Assembly: GCA_022572825.1 (NCBI GenBank) | Contig: JACZVE010000070.1 | Span: 1 to 10,409, forward strand | Direction of reading: 5' to 3' | DNA from: SAR324 cluster bacterium | Lineage (GTDB): Bacteria; SAR324; JACQKK01 | DNA: 10,409 nucleotides | In this document: positions 1 through 6,077 of the stretch, in pieces | Position numbering within the stretch: the stretch's first letter is position 1 | How the letters are laid out: the number at the start of each line of letters is the position of its first letter | Made by a program: the position numbers and the translations under genes | The notes under the pieces: model-generated | What the model saw: only the letters and a program-made list of their open reading frames with translations | The model's database searches: none | What the model was told of the DNA's origin: nothing

Positions 1-65
1 GACAGCGGGGACGCGTAGCGCTCCGTGGGCCGATGCGACCGCGCGTGATGGCTGGGCGGCAGGGA

Positions 66-227
66 TTAGTGAGAAAATTCCACCGTATTGGCTTCCTTGG
101 TGAAAAAGTTGCCGTGCCGGCACAGAATGTCGGGTCCCGGTATCGCTTCCACGGCGTCCAGAATCGTCGGATGGGGGATCATCTCGCTGAGAAAGATGAA
201 AAGCAGGTAGGGTTGGCTATGGTACAT
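66..227 (-). pseudogene. Phytanoyl-CoA dioxygenase (PhyH) family gene remnant
   Basis: On the minus strand an ATG at 227-225 opens 53 codons ending at TAA (68-66). The middle of the peptide, with segments such as HPTILDAVEAIPGPDILC and NFFTKEAN, resembles the interior of bacterial phytanoyl-CoA dioxygenase-family proteins (non-heme Fe(II)/2-oxoglutarate oxygenases), just before the region carrying the first iron ligand (usually a WHQD-like motif). That motif is absent: the frame stops soon after the KEAN segment, and the 65 bases left in the window do not resume the family pattern in the frames I read. The usual N-terminal part is also missing; the frame is open back to the metC stop without further family resemblance. 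Full-length members have roughly 250-300 residues, so this is an internal fragment and cannot be an active enzyme. The family assignment rests on recalled motif similarity. A small expressed ORF is possible but unlikely. Confidence 0.6.
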
Positions 228-266
228 GCCCTGCAACCTCGGAGATGATCCAGGATCATTCCACCG

Positions 267-1466
267 TCAAGCGTCTGGCCCCTGCCTGGGTACGGGGGGC
301 GGCCCGCCGCCCAGGCGCTTCAACCCGGCGGCCAGATCGGCGATCAGATCGTCGGGATCTTCCAGGCCCACGTGCAGGCGCAGGACGAACGGGCTTTCCG
401 TCCAGGGCGCGGCCGTCCGTATCGCGCGCGGGTCCGCAAAGGAGATGAGGCTCTCGAAGCCCCCCCAGCTCGAGCCGATCTGGAACAGCTTCAGACCGTC
501 CACCATGCGGGCGACGGCCTGCTCGTCGCGGGTGCGCAGCACGAGCCCGAACAGGCTGCTGGCACCCTTGAAGTCCCGTTTCCACAGGCCGTAACCCGGA
601 TCGTCGGGCAACGCGGGATAGAGCACGCGCCTGACCTCCGGGCAGCTCTGAAGCCAGCGTGCCACCCGGAGCGTGGCCTGCTCCTGATGCCGGAGGCGCA
701 CCGCCATGGTGCGCAAGCCCCGCAAGGCCAGATAGCACTCATCCGGGCCGCAGATGTCGCCGAAGGCCGCCGTCGTGTCCCTCAACGTGCGGTAGAGTTC
801 CTCGTTGCGCGCAGTGACGATGCCGATGACCAGGTCGGAGTGGCCGGCGATATACTTCGTGCCGGCCTGAATGGAGACGTCCACGCCGTGTTCGAAGGGC
901 TTGAAGAAAAGCGGCGTGGCCCAGGTATTGTCCAGCAACACCAGCGCGCCGCCGGTGTGCGCGGCCGCCGCGATGGCGGGGACGTCCTGCACCTCGAAGG
1001 TGAGGGATCCGGGCGATTCGGTGAGCACCAGGCGGGTGCGCTCGCGCAGCAGGCCCGCGATCCCGCCGGCGAGCCTTGGCTCGTAAAAGGTGGTTTCCAC
1101 ACCGAAGCGCGCCAGCACGCCCGTGCAGAAATCACGCGTCGGGCCGTAGACCGTGTCCGCCACGAGAATATGGTCCCCCGCCTCCACGAACGCGCTCAGG
1201 GCCATGGCCACTGCCGAAAGCCCGGTCGCCGTCACCACGGACTTGTGTCCGCCTTCCAGCTTCGCCACCGCCGCGGCCAGGGCATAGGTGGTGGGCGTGC
1301 CCCGCGTCCCGTAGGTCACGCCGTCGTACCTGTCGTCATGACGCTTCCGATAGGCCGCCAGACTGGGATAGAGGATGGTCGAGGCCCTGTACACCGGCAG
1401 ATTGACGACCCCTGCGTGGTGCTCGGGATCGCGGCCGGTGTGGATGAGCAGCGTTTCGTCCTTCAT
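267..1466 (-). CDS. metC: Cystathionine beta-lyase (PLP-dependent, MetC type)
   Basis: A 399-residue protein of the Cys/Met-metabolism PLP enzyme family, close to the usual ~395. Cystathionine beta-lyase splits cystathionine into homocysteine, pyruvate and ammonia in the cytosol, the penultimate step of methionine synthesis. The N-terminal VYRASTILYPS, the PLP-lysine segment QAGTKYIAGHSDLVIG (Lys204), Asp179 in LLDNTWATP (the residue expected to contact the PLP ring nitrogen) and the C-terminal SSWGGFESL match the MetC branch rather than cystathionine gamma-synthase or gamma-lyase. Tyr52 and Arg55 in YGTRGTPT fit the phosphate-binding YxxR position. The start is ATG at 1466-1464 with a strong GGAGGAGGG directly upstream. 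A DehI-like gene lies 156 bases upstream in the same direction and could be co-transcribed. Downstream is only a PhyH remnant. No sign of damage. Confidence 0.93.
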   Translation of the reverse strand: MKDETLLIHTGRDPEHHAGVVNLPVYRASTILYPSLAAYRKRHDDRYDGVTYGTRGTPTTYALAAAVAKLEGGHKSVVTATGLSAVAMALSAFVEAGDHILVADTVYGPTRDFCTGVLARFGVETTFYEPRLAGGIAGLLRERTRLVLTESPGSLTFEVQDVPAIAAAAHTGGALVLLDNTWATPLFFKPFEHGVDVSIQAGTKYIAGHSDLVIGIVTARNEELYRTLRDTTAAFGDICGPDECYLALRGLRTMAVRLRHQEQATLRVARWLQSCPEVRRVLYPALPDDPGYGLWKRDFKGASSLFGLVLRTRDEQAVARMVDGLKLFQIGSSWGGFESLISFADPRAIRTAAPWTESPFVLRLHVGLEDPDDLIADLAAGLKRLGGGPPPVPRQGPDA

Positions 1467-1622
1467 CCCTCCTCCGGGAAGACTGGGCGCCCGGCTGACC
1501 CTGCGCTTTCGCCAGCCGTGGCGCCCGCCGGGTGCAACAGGGAATTTCCGCGTACCTAGCGCAGTCCCGCCGCGGTTGCAACGGGGCCGCTGGCGTGCCC
1601 GGCGTGCGGAGGACGCGCGGGA

Positions 1623-2483
1623 TCAGCCGGGAATTGCGATTTCGGGCAGGGTTGCCCGCAGCACCTGGCCGATGGGGATCATCCGCACGATCAGGCCGCC
1701 GGTAAAGCTCCGCACGACCGCCTGCAGTTCCGCGCCGGCCGCCGGGTCGGGCCGGGCAACGTCATGCCCGCCGCGCAGCGCGGCCTGCGTCTCGCGGGCC
1801 AACTCCTCCTTGCGCTGCCGCAGCGCCTCGATGGCCTCGCCGAGCCAGCCGTTGGCCTCCAGGGGCCGCAGCAGGGTGAGCGCCAAGGCGAGATAGCCGG
1901 GCCAGTGGGCCAGATGGCGCCAGAGGGTCGGCATGGCGACGCCCCCCTCCTCGACGCCGATGGCGGCCAGTTCCCGCACCAGGGCCGCCGTGTCGGGAGG
2001 CATCCGCTCCACCGCGAGCAGGGGGGGCAGCGCATCGTCCGGCTGGGCCGGCGCGGCACCCGGCGCACCACGCGGCGCAACGGAGCGGCCCGTATTCGCC
2101 CGAGGAGGAACCCGCCCCTCCATGTCCGCAAGCAGTACGGTGAGTGCGATCAGGTTCATCGGGTTCGCGCGATTGTACGTGTCCAGCGTGCGGAGGACCG
2201 CGCGGATGCTTTCAGGGTTCACCCCGACGGCGGCGAGCACGGCCGGGGACAGGCGCGGCAGCGGCGGCAGTGCAACGCGGGCCGCAAGCCGCTGCGCGCT
2301 CCGCCCGATCGCCCCGGAGGCGTACAGGGGCCGCAGCGTGGCCCAACTCCACTCGAGGCAGCCGGGCAGGGTGGCGATGTGGCGATAGATCAGATTCACC
2401 ACGGGGATGCCGAGCACCGCGCGCATGTCCGCGTAAATGTCCTTGACGATGCCGGCGGCCTCGTCTTCCGGGATCGTATCCAT
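1623..2483 (-). CDS. DehI-like two-repeat helical protein
   Basis: A 286-residue protein starting at ATG 2483-2481 with GGAGAGAAG just upstream. The N-terminus, with acidic residues, then IYADMRAVLG and PVVNLIYRHIATLPG, resembles proteins annotated as halocarboxylic acid dehydrogenase DehI (PF10778), whose fold consists of two related alpha-helical halves. The duplication is visible: residues 34-54 (RHIATLPG ... LRPLYASG) and 189-212 (RHLAHWPG ... LRPLEANG) are two copies of one motif about 155 residues apart, joined by a Pro/Ala-rich linker around 125-163. No signal peptide or membrane segment is evident. True DehI removes halide from 2-haloalkanoates, but many family members are uncharacterised, and I cannot confirm that the catalytic residues are conserved. 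Treat the function as unknown. It reads toward metC and diverges from the tRNA cluster. Confidence 0.7.
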   Translation of the reverse strand: MDTIPEDEAAGIVKDIYADMRAVLGIPVVNLIYRHIATLPGCLEWSWATLRPLYASGAIGRSAQRLAARVALPPLPRLSPAVLAAVGVNPESIRAVLRTLDTYNRANPMNLIALTVLLADMEGRVPPRANTGRSVAPRGAPGAAPAQPDDALPPLLAVERMPPDTAALVRELAAIGVEEGGVAMPTLWRHLAHWPGYLALALTLLRPLEANGWLGEAIEALRQRKEELARETQAALRGGHDVARPDPAAGAELQAVVRSFTGGLIVRMIPIGQVLRATLPEIAIPG

Positions 2484-2651
2484 CTTCTCTCCGACAAATG
2501 GCCCTTATGGCTCCCGGCCTCGAGGGCGATGCGGGTTGAATCCCGCAACGGGGCGCAGTACACTGAAAGGGACGGGCATCAGGCCGCCATCGCCGCGGCA
2601 ATCGCTAACTGGCGGGGGCGCTTGCAAGGCCGCTTCGGCCAAAAATATGCG

Positions 2652-2680
2652 TTGACAAATACCTAATTAAATCATATAAA
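2652..2680 (+). promoter_or_regulatory. Sigma70-type promoter of the tRNA/ribosomal cluster
   Basis: TTGACA (2652-2657) is a perfect -35 box, followed after exactly 17 bases by TATAAA (2675-2680), one mismatch from the -10 consensus. The surroundings are sharply A+T-rich in an otherwise G+C-rich window. Transcription would start near 2687, some ten bases before tRNA-Thr(TGT). It is the strongest promoter visible and probably drives the tRNA genes and possibly the genes downstream. Confidence 0.88.
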
Positions 2681-2696
2681 TAACGGTTTCAACCTG

Positions 2697-2772
2697 GCTG
2701 GCGTAGCTCAATGGGTAGAGCGGCAGTTTTGTAAACTGCAGGTTGCGGGTTCGAGTCCCTTCGCCAGCTCCA
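2697..2772 (+). tRNA. tRNA-Thr (anticodon TGT), CCA encoded
   Basis: A complete cloverleaf of 76 bases. The acceptor stem GCTGGCG (2697-2703) pairs with CGCCAGC (2762-2768). The anticodon stem GCAGT/ACTGC (2723-2727/2735-2739) encloses the loop TTTGTAA with anticodon TGT at 2730-2732. The T-arm contains the GGTTCGAGTCC pattern. The discriminator base is T2769, followed by genomically encoded CCA (2770-2772). It reads threonine ACN codons, mainly ACA. It is first in the cluster, in the position of thrU of the conserved thrU-tyrU-glyT-thrT-tufB arrangement. Confidence 0.96.
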
Positions 2773-2810
2773 GCTTGGGAGCGAGTCCATTTCTGACAAA
2801 AGCTTGCGAT

Positions 2811-2840
2811 TTAACGCGTAGGGAGCGTTACTTGTATAAT
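2811..2840 (+). promoter_or_regulatory. Possible second promoter before tRNA-Tyr
   Basis: TATAAT (2835-2840) is a perfect -10 box. The best -35 candidate is TTAACG (2811-2816), 4 of 6 consensus bases at 18-base spacing. A perfect inverted repeat, TAACGC (2812-2817) and GCGTTA (2825-2830), overlaps the -35. tRNA-Tyr begins at 2875, about 28 bases after the expected start point. The weak -35 makes this less certain than the promoter at 2652. Confidence 0.5.
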
Positions 2841-2874
2841 CGCAGAGACCAGAGCGATCGTCGTAAATCCCAAT

Positions 2875-2956
2875 GGGGAGATTCCCGAGCGGTCAAAGGG
2901 ATCAGACTGTAAATCTGACGGCTAAGCCTTCGGAGGTTCGAATCCTCCTCTCCCCA
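2875..2956 (+). tRNA. tRNA-Tyr (anticodon GTA), long variable arm
   Basis: A class II tRNA of 82 bases. The acceptor stem GGGGAGA (2875-2881) pairs with TCTCCCC (2949-2955). The anticodon stem TCAGA/TCTGA (2902-2906/2914-2918) encloses CTGTAAA with anticodon GTA at 2909-2911. The long variable arm, CGGCTAAGCCTTCG-like, is typical of bacterial tRNA-Tyr. The discriminator is A2956 and the next bases are TTC, so CCA is not encoded and must be added by the CCA-adding enzyme. It corresponds to tyrU in the conserved cluster. Confidence 0.96.
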
Positions 2957-3070
2957 TTCGGAGCTTTCGGTGTTCCAGGGGCGGTGGCCGAGGGCCAACC
3001 TTTGCGGTATCGCCGCTCGTGGCGCAAACGAATCCCCACTTGTCTGGAAGCGGTCTTTGCGAAAGGGGCT

Positions 3071-3142
3071 GCCCGGGTAGCTCAGTGGTAGAGCGCTTCC
3101 TTGGTAAGGAAGAGGTCGGCAGTTCAATCCTGCTCCCGGGCT
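3071..3142 (+). tRNA. tRNA-Thr (anticodon GGT)
   Basis: A 72-base cloverleaf. The acceptor stem GCCCGGG (3071-3077) pairs with CCCGGGC (3135-3141). The anticodon stem CTTCC/GGAAG (3096-3100/3108-3112) encloses TTGGTAA with anticodon GGT at 3103-3105, reading ACC/ACU. The T-arm is GGCAG-TTCAATC-CTGCT with one G-U pair. The discriminator is T3142 and CCA is not encoded. It takes the place of thrT. The tRNA-Gly usually just before it and the tuf gene usually just after it are absent. Confidence 0.95.
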
Positions 3143-3168
3143 TCAACCCTCGATTCAGGGCAGTCGTC

Positions 3169-3318
3169 ATGGCGGATGTCATTCACTTGCAGTGTACGGT
3201 GTGCGAGCGGATCAATTACACTACCTTCCGCAACAAAAAGCAGCACCCGGACAAAGTGGTCAAGAAGAAGTACTGTCGCTGGGATAACCGGCACACCGAG
3301 CACAAGGAGGCGAAATAA
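3169..3318 (+). CDS. rpmG: 50S ribosomal protein L33
   Basis: A 49-residue basic protein of the normal L33 size, from ATG 3169 to TAA 3316-3318. L33 sits near the E site of the large ribosomal subunit. It has CxxC at Cys9/Cys12, the conserved NYTTFRNKK and KKKYC segments, and a C-terminal HTEHKEAK. The fourth zinc-ligand position is Asp39, not Cys, so it has three of the four cysteines, as in some Firmicute L33 proteins; enterobacterial L33 has none. A weak AGGG (3157-3160) lies 8 bases before the start. The gene begins only 26 bases after tRNA-Thr(GGT), where tuf is usually found first, and precedes tRNA-Trp, its usual neighbour. Confidence 0.95.
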   Translation: MADVIHLQCTVCERINYTTFRNKKQHPDKVVKKKYCRWDNRHTEHKEAK

Positions 3319-3391
3319 GAGCCCGGCGGGACGGAAGCAGCCGGTTGTCGCGCTTGCACCCCGGGCGCGCGCCGACTGAAACACACCAGCC

Positions 3392-3465
3392 AGGCCAGTA
3401 GCTCCAATCGGTAGAGCACCGGTCTCCAAAACCGGCTGTTGGGGGTTCGAGTCCCTCCTGGCCTG
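3392..3465 (+). tRNA. tRNA-Trp (anticodon CCA)
   Basis: A 74-base cloverleaf. The acceptor stem AGGCCAG (3392-3398) pairs with CTGGCCT (3458-3464). The anticodon stem CCGGT/ACCGG (3419-3423/3431-3435) encloses CTCCAAA with anticodon CCA at 3426-3428. The T-arm contains GGGTTCGAGTCCC. The discriminator is G3465, the usual tRNA-Trp identity base, and the 3' CCA is not encoded (TTC follows). Its position between rpmG and secE is the conserved one. Confidence 0.96.
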
Positions 3466-3494
3466 TTCAAGCCAATGCGGGGCACCGGAGCGGC

Positions 3495-3539
3495 TGGCGG
3501 TGCGGCGGGCCGGCGCGATGGGGAAAGGATGCACCGCCA
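3495..3539 (+). other. Inverted repeat after tRNA-Trp
   Basis: TGGCGGTGC (3495-3503) and GCACCGCCA (3531-3539) form a perfect 9-bp stem around a 27-base loop. No T-tract follows, so it does not look like an intrinsic terminator. It could act as a processing or partial attenuation structure separating the tRNA part of the transcript from secE. The rest of the 177-base tRNA-Trp to secE gap holds no gene; TAATAT at 3583-3588 could be a -10 box but has no good -35. Confidence 0.35.
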
Positions 3540-3642
3540 ATCGCGGCGCAGGCGGTCGCCCGTTCCCAGCGGCGCCGTTGGGTAATATGGGTAACGGCGT
3601 CATTGCCCTGTAAACACGATCAAACCGGGACGTGCACGGTCA

Positions 3643-3834
3643 GTGAACATATTTCGCAGCTTCAGGAACTTCATTGCGGACGTGACGTCGGAGTTCAAGC
3701 GCGTGTCCTGGCCCACCCGGCAGGCCACCCTGCAGTCGACAGGCGTTGTGTTGGTCCTCACCATCGCGGTGGCGATATTCTTGGGCGTAGTGGACGTGGG
3801 ATTGTCCTCGGCCGTAAAAATGATCATCAGGTAA
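3643..3834 (+). CDS. secE: Preprotein translocase subunit SecE
   Basis: A 63-residue protein starting at GTG 3643. SecE clamps the SecY channel of the Sec translocon in the inner membrane and is essential for protein export. The sequence shows the short single-span form: a cytoplasmic amphipathic stretch with the signature EFKRVSWPTRQ (residues 17-27), then one hydrophobic membrane segment at about 33-55 (TGVVLVLTIAVAIFLGVVDV) and a short tail. It lacks the two extra N-terminal helices of enterobacterial SecE. Shine-Dalgarno pairing is weak (GGGA about 12 bases upstream). The stop lies 10 bases before nusG, indicating translation from one transcript. Confidence 0.95.
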   Translation: MNIFRSFRNFIADVTSEFKRVSWPTRQATLQSTGVVLVLTIAVAIFLGVVDVGLSSAVKMIIR

Positions 3835-3844
3835 GGAAGCCGAG

Positions 3845-4432
3845 ATGTCCGAACAGATTCCCGAAGCTCCCGAAATTCAACCCGTAGAGGGAGCACAGTG
3901 GTACATCCTGCAGACCTACTCGGGCTTTGAAAACCGGGTGCAGAAGACCATCAAGGAAAAGCTGAGGGTGGCCAAGCTGGGCCATCTGGTGGAGGAGATA
4001 TTTGTCCCCGGCGAGGACGTGACGAGGGTCAAGAACGGCAGAAGGCGCACCGTGCATGTGATCTATTTCCCCGGTTACGTCCTGATCAAGATGAATCTGT
4101 CCGACGAGCTTTGGCACCTGTTGATGGACATCCCGCGCGTATCGGGGTTCGTGGGCAGAAAAAACAGCGACCCGCAGCCGCTTGGCGAGGCGGAGCTGGG
4201 CAACATCCGCTCCCAGATGAGCGAAGGGTTCCGCCAGGCGACGCTCAAGGAGGAATTCGAGGTGGGCGAGCAGGTGATCGTGATCGATGGTCCGTTCGTC
4301 AACTTCAGCGGAAAAATCGACGAGGTGAACTTCGATAAGAACAAGCTGCGCGTGCTGATCAGCATCCTGGGGCGCGCCACGCCGGTGGAACTGGATTTCG
4401 AAAAGGTCAAGCCGTACACGGAAGGCGGCTAG
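3845..4432 (+). CDS. nusG: Transcription termination/antitermination factor NusG
   Basis: A 195-residue protein. NusG binds the RNA polymerase clamp, suppresses pausing, and links polymerase to Rho or to ribosomal protein S10. After a short acidic N-terminal extension (about 16 residues) the NGN domain begins with QWYILQTYSGFENRV and includes the conserved IYFPGYVLIKM and VGRKNSDPQPL segments. The last ~55 residues form the KOW domain, with GPFVNFSGKIDEV and ILGRATPVELDF. The start is ATG 3845, preceded by AAGGAAG at good spacing. It sits between secE and rplK as in most bacteria, with 46 bases before rplK. Confidence 0.97.
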   Translation: MSEQIPEAPEIQPVEGAQWYILQTYSGFENRVQKTIKEKLRVAKLGHLVEEIFVPGEDVTRVKNGRRRTVHVIYFPGYVLIKMNLSDELWHLLMDIPRVSGFVGRKNSDPQPLGEAELGNIRSQMSEGFRQATLKEEFEVGEQVIVIDGPFVNFSGKIDEVNFDKNKLRVLISILGRATPVELDFEKVKPYTEGG

Positions 4433-4436
4433 GCAC

Positions 4437-4478
4437 GGGCGTCATCTTGCCCAGGGCGTCAAATCATGGGATTGGCGA
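4437..4478 (+). promoter_or_regulatory. Candidate L1-binding leader of rplK
   Basis: The short nusG-rplK spacer contains GGGC (4437-4440) pairing with GCCC (4449-4452), and a direct repeat GGGCGTCA at 4437-4444 and 4454-4461. In many bacteria L1 represses rplKA translation by binding a small structured site just ahead of rplK. The position fits, but the match to the L1 site is not demonstrated. There is no strong Shine-Dalgarno before rplK, which would suit translational control. Confidence 0.25.
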
Positions 4479-4904
4479 ATGGCAAAGAAGATCAAGGGAT
4501 ACATTAAGCTGCAGGTGCCGGCCGGTCAGGCCACCCCCTCGCCGCCCATCGGGCCGGCGCTGGGCCAGCATGGCGTCAACATCATGGAGTTCTGCAAGAG
4601 CTTCAACGCACAGACCCAGAGTCAGCCGGGCATGATCATTCCGGTCGTGATCACGGTCTACGCGGACCGCTCCTTCAGCTACATCACCAAGACCCCGCCG
4701 GCCGCCGTGCTCATCAAGAAGGAGCTGGCCATCGAGAAGGGATCGCCCGAGCCCAACAAGACTGCCGTGGGCACGCTGACCCGTGCCCAGCTGGAATCCA
4801 TTGCCCGCACGAAAATGACGGACCTGAACTGCTACGACGTGGAGTCGGCCATGAAAATCGTAGCCGGCACCGCCCGCAGCATGGGCGTCGACATTGCCGA
4901 TTAG
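4479..4904 (+). CDS. rplK: 50S ribosomal protein L11
   Basis: A 141-residue protein, the standard L11 length. L11 binds 23S rRNA in the GTPase-associated centre at the base of the L7/L12 stalk and is needed for factor function and the stringent response. The N-terminal domain has the conserved proline-rich stretch VPAGQATPSPPIGPALGQHG, followed by NIMEFCKSFNA. The C-terminal RNA-binding domain carries KTPPAAVLIKK and ends with the AMKIVAGTARSMGV helix. The start is ATG 4479. The TAG stop lies 13 bases before the rplA start, and the two are expected to be co-transcribed and co-regulated. Confidence 0.97.
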   Translation: MAKKIKGYIKLQVPAGQATPSPPIGPALGQHGVNIMEFCKSFNAQTQSQPGMIIPVVITVYADRSFSYITKTPPAAVLIKKELAIEKGSPEPNKTAVGTLTRAQLESIARTKMTDLNCYDVESAMKIVAGTARSMGVDIAD

Positions 4905-4917
4905 CGAGGATGGCACC

Positions 4918-5613
4918 GTGAGCAAGCTGAGCAAGCGCAAGAAGGCCTGGGGAGCGTTGGTCGATCCGGCCAGGAAATACCCCCTCAAAGAAGGCATCGA
5001 GCTGGTCAAGCAATCGTCCTCGGCCAAGTTCGACGAGAGCGTGGACGTGTCGCTGAATCTGGGTGTGGACCCCCGCAAGGCCGATCAGATGATCCGCGGC
5101 TCCGTCGAGCTGCCCCACGGAACGGGCAAGGCGGTGCGGGTGCTTGTCTTCTCCAAGGGCGCAAAGGTGGGCGAGGCGACCGCCGCCGGAGCCGACTACG
5201 CCGGCGGCGAGGAGTTGATCGAGAAAATCAAGGGAGGCTGGCTGGAGTTCGACCGGGTGGTGGCCACGCCGGATATGATGGGGCAGGTGGGCAAGATCGG
5301 GAAAATCCTGGGGCCGCGCGGCCTGATGCCTAACCCCAAGGTGGGGACTGTGACCCTGGATGTGGGCAAAGTGGTGTCCAGCATCAAGGCCGGTCAGGTC
5401 GAGTTTCGGGTGGACAAGGCAGGCATCCTGCACGTCCCGGTGGGCCGGGCTTCCTTTGAGAATCGGAAATTGGAGGAAAATATCACCAACCTGGTGGAAA
5501 CGGTAAAACGCATGCGCCCCGCTTCCGCCAAGGGAACGTACCTGAAGACCGTCACCATCAGCACGACCATGGGACCCGGGATCCACGTGGATACCGGGTC
5601 TTTCGTTCATTAG
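4918..5613 (+). CDS. rplA: 50S ribosomal protein L1
   Basis: A 231-residue protein. L1 forms the mobile L1 stalk at the E site and often represses its own operon. I chose GTG 4918 because AGCGAGGA lies 7 bases upstream and the product then begins MSKLSKRKKAW, as the family does; an in-frame TTG at 4894 inside rplK would add eight unlikely residues. Family landmarks are RKADQMIRGSVELPHGTGK, ILGPRGLMPNPKVGT (the L1 signature region), VGKVVSSIKAGQVEFRVDK and the C-terminal TYLKTVTISTTMGPGI. A long gap of 464 bases separates it from rplJ. Confidence 0.97.
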   Translation: MSKLSKRKKAWGALVDPARKYPLKEGIELVKQSSSAKFDESVDVSLNLGVDPRKADQMIRGSVELPHGTGKAVRVLVFSKGAKVGEATAAGADYAGGEELIEKIKGGWLEFDRVVATPDMMGQVGKIGKILGPRGLMPNPKVGTVTLDVGKVVSSIKAGQVEFRVDKAGILHVPVGRASFENRKLEENITNLVETVKRMRPASAKGTYLKTVTISTTMGPGIHVDTGSFVH

Positions 5614-5879
5614 CGCGGAGAGGAGCAGAGAGCCATTCGACGAGACTGATCAAACCGCAGCAATCGATGTCGCAGACAGCAGGGGCCGCCGCCGAGAGCG
5701 GGGCTTAAACGTCGCACCCTGCCCAGACATCGGAGAGATCCCGAGGGGCGCGCCGCCAGGCGTTCGCCAGCGATTATACGCCAGCCTGCCTCAACTCCTC
5801 CGAACGCGCAGCACCCGCCGTCTAACCGACCTCGCAACCGAATGGGATGCCACCCTGGCCGAACCGGCCGGGCTGGCAT

Positions 5880-5907
5880 TTGATAAAGAGCCCCTGCGTC
5901 AGATATT
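5880..5907 (+). promoter_or_regulatory. Candidate promoter for rplJL
   Basis: TTGATA (5880-5885) matches 5 of 6 bases of the -35 consensus. GATATT (5902-5907), 16 bases on, matches 4 of 6 of the -10 consensus. Many bacteria have a separate promoter between rplA and rplJ, so the place is right, but the -10 is weak. Confidence 0.3.
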
Positions 5908-5986
5908 GCGGCGCAGCTTAATTTTACCTGTGTGTTTCAACCCCGAGAAACCAGCGCCCGATGACGCGGATAGGGGATGCGAAGGA

Positions 5987-6043
5987 CCGGGCGTGACGGA
6001 CAACCGGCGCTTGCCGTCAACTTCTAACCGGCGTTGCGCCCGG
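5987..6043 (+). promoter_or_regulatory. Bulged stem-loop, candidate L10 autoregulatory leader
   Basis: An outer stem CCGGGCG (5987-5993) pairs perfectly with CGCCCGG (6037-6043). Inside, TGACGG (5994-5999) pairs with CCGTCA (6014-6019), and CAA (6001-6003) with TTG (6011-6013), leaving one bulged A (6000) and a 7-base loop. AACCGGCG occurs both in the inner loop region (6002-6009) and on the 3' side (6026-6033). The L10-L12 complex is known to bind a bulged leader structure ahead of rplJ and repress translation. Location and shape fit, but I did not match this to the Rfam L10 leader consensus. Confidence 0.45.
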
Positions 6044-6077
6044 GTTGCCCGCTGATTTCGCAACGAGGAGGAATTCG

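Larger units (their letters stand above)
5614..6077 (+). other. rplA-rplJ intergenic region (rplJL leader)
   Basis: The only gene-free stretch over 300 bases. No convincing protein is encoded: a minus-strand open frame at 5610-5879 has an arginine/glycine-rich, low-complexity product with no family resemblance. The 3' half holds a candidate promoter (5880-5907) and a strong stem-loop ending 34 bases before rplJ, consistent with a separate rplJL transcription unit with an untranslated leader. The first ~260 bases contain short inverted repeats (for example GGCGT 5759-5763 with ACGCC 5778-5782) but nothing I can assign. Confidence 0.6.

Noticed and set aside
372..1559. Long plus-strand open frame (395 codons) over metC
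   Set aside because: It lies antisense to a clearly recognisable cystathionine beta-lyase gene; its product is Arg/Ala/Gly-rich without family features, as expected of antisense frames in G+C-rich DNA.
2530..2547. Hairpin TGCGGG-TTGAAT-CCCGCA resembling a tRNA T-arm
   Set aside because: The loop has 6 rather than 7 bases, and there is no matching acceptor, D-arm or anticodon arm nearby; a chance hairpin is likelier than a tRNA remnant.
1764..2666. Plus-strand open frame of 300 codons over the DehI-like gene
   Set aside because: Antisense shadow; the minus-strand product has a coherent repeated motif and a Shine-Dalgarno, this one does not.
4894..4917. Upstream TTG start for rplA
   Set aside because: It overlaps the end of rplK and lacks a ribosome-binding site; GTG 4918 has AGCGAGGA at proper spacing and gives the family N-terminus.
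5610..5879. Minus-strand open frame of 89 codons between rplA and rplJ
   Set aside because: Low-complexity Arg/Gly/Pro-rich product, no family resemblance, and it opposes the ribosomal transcript.
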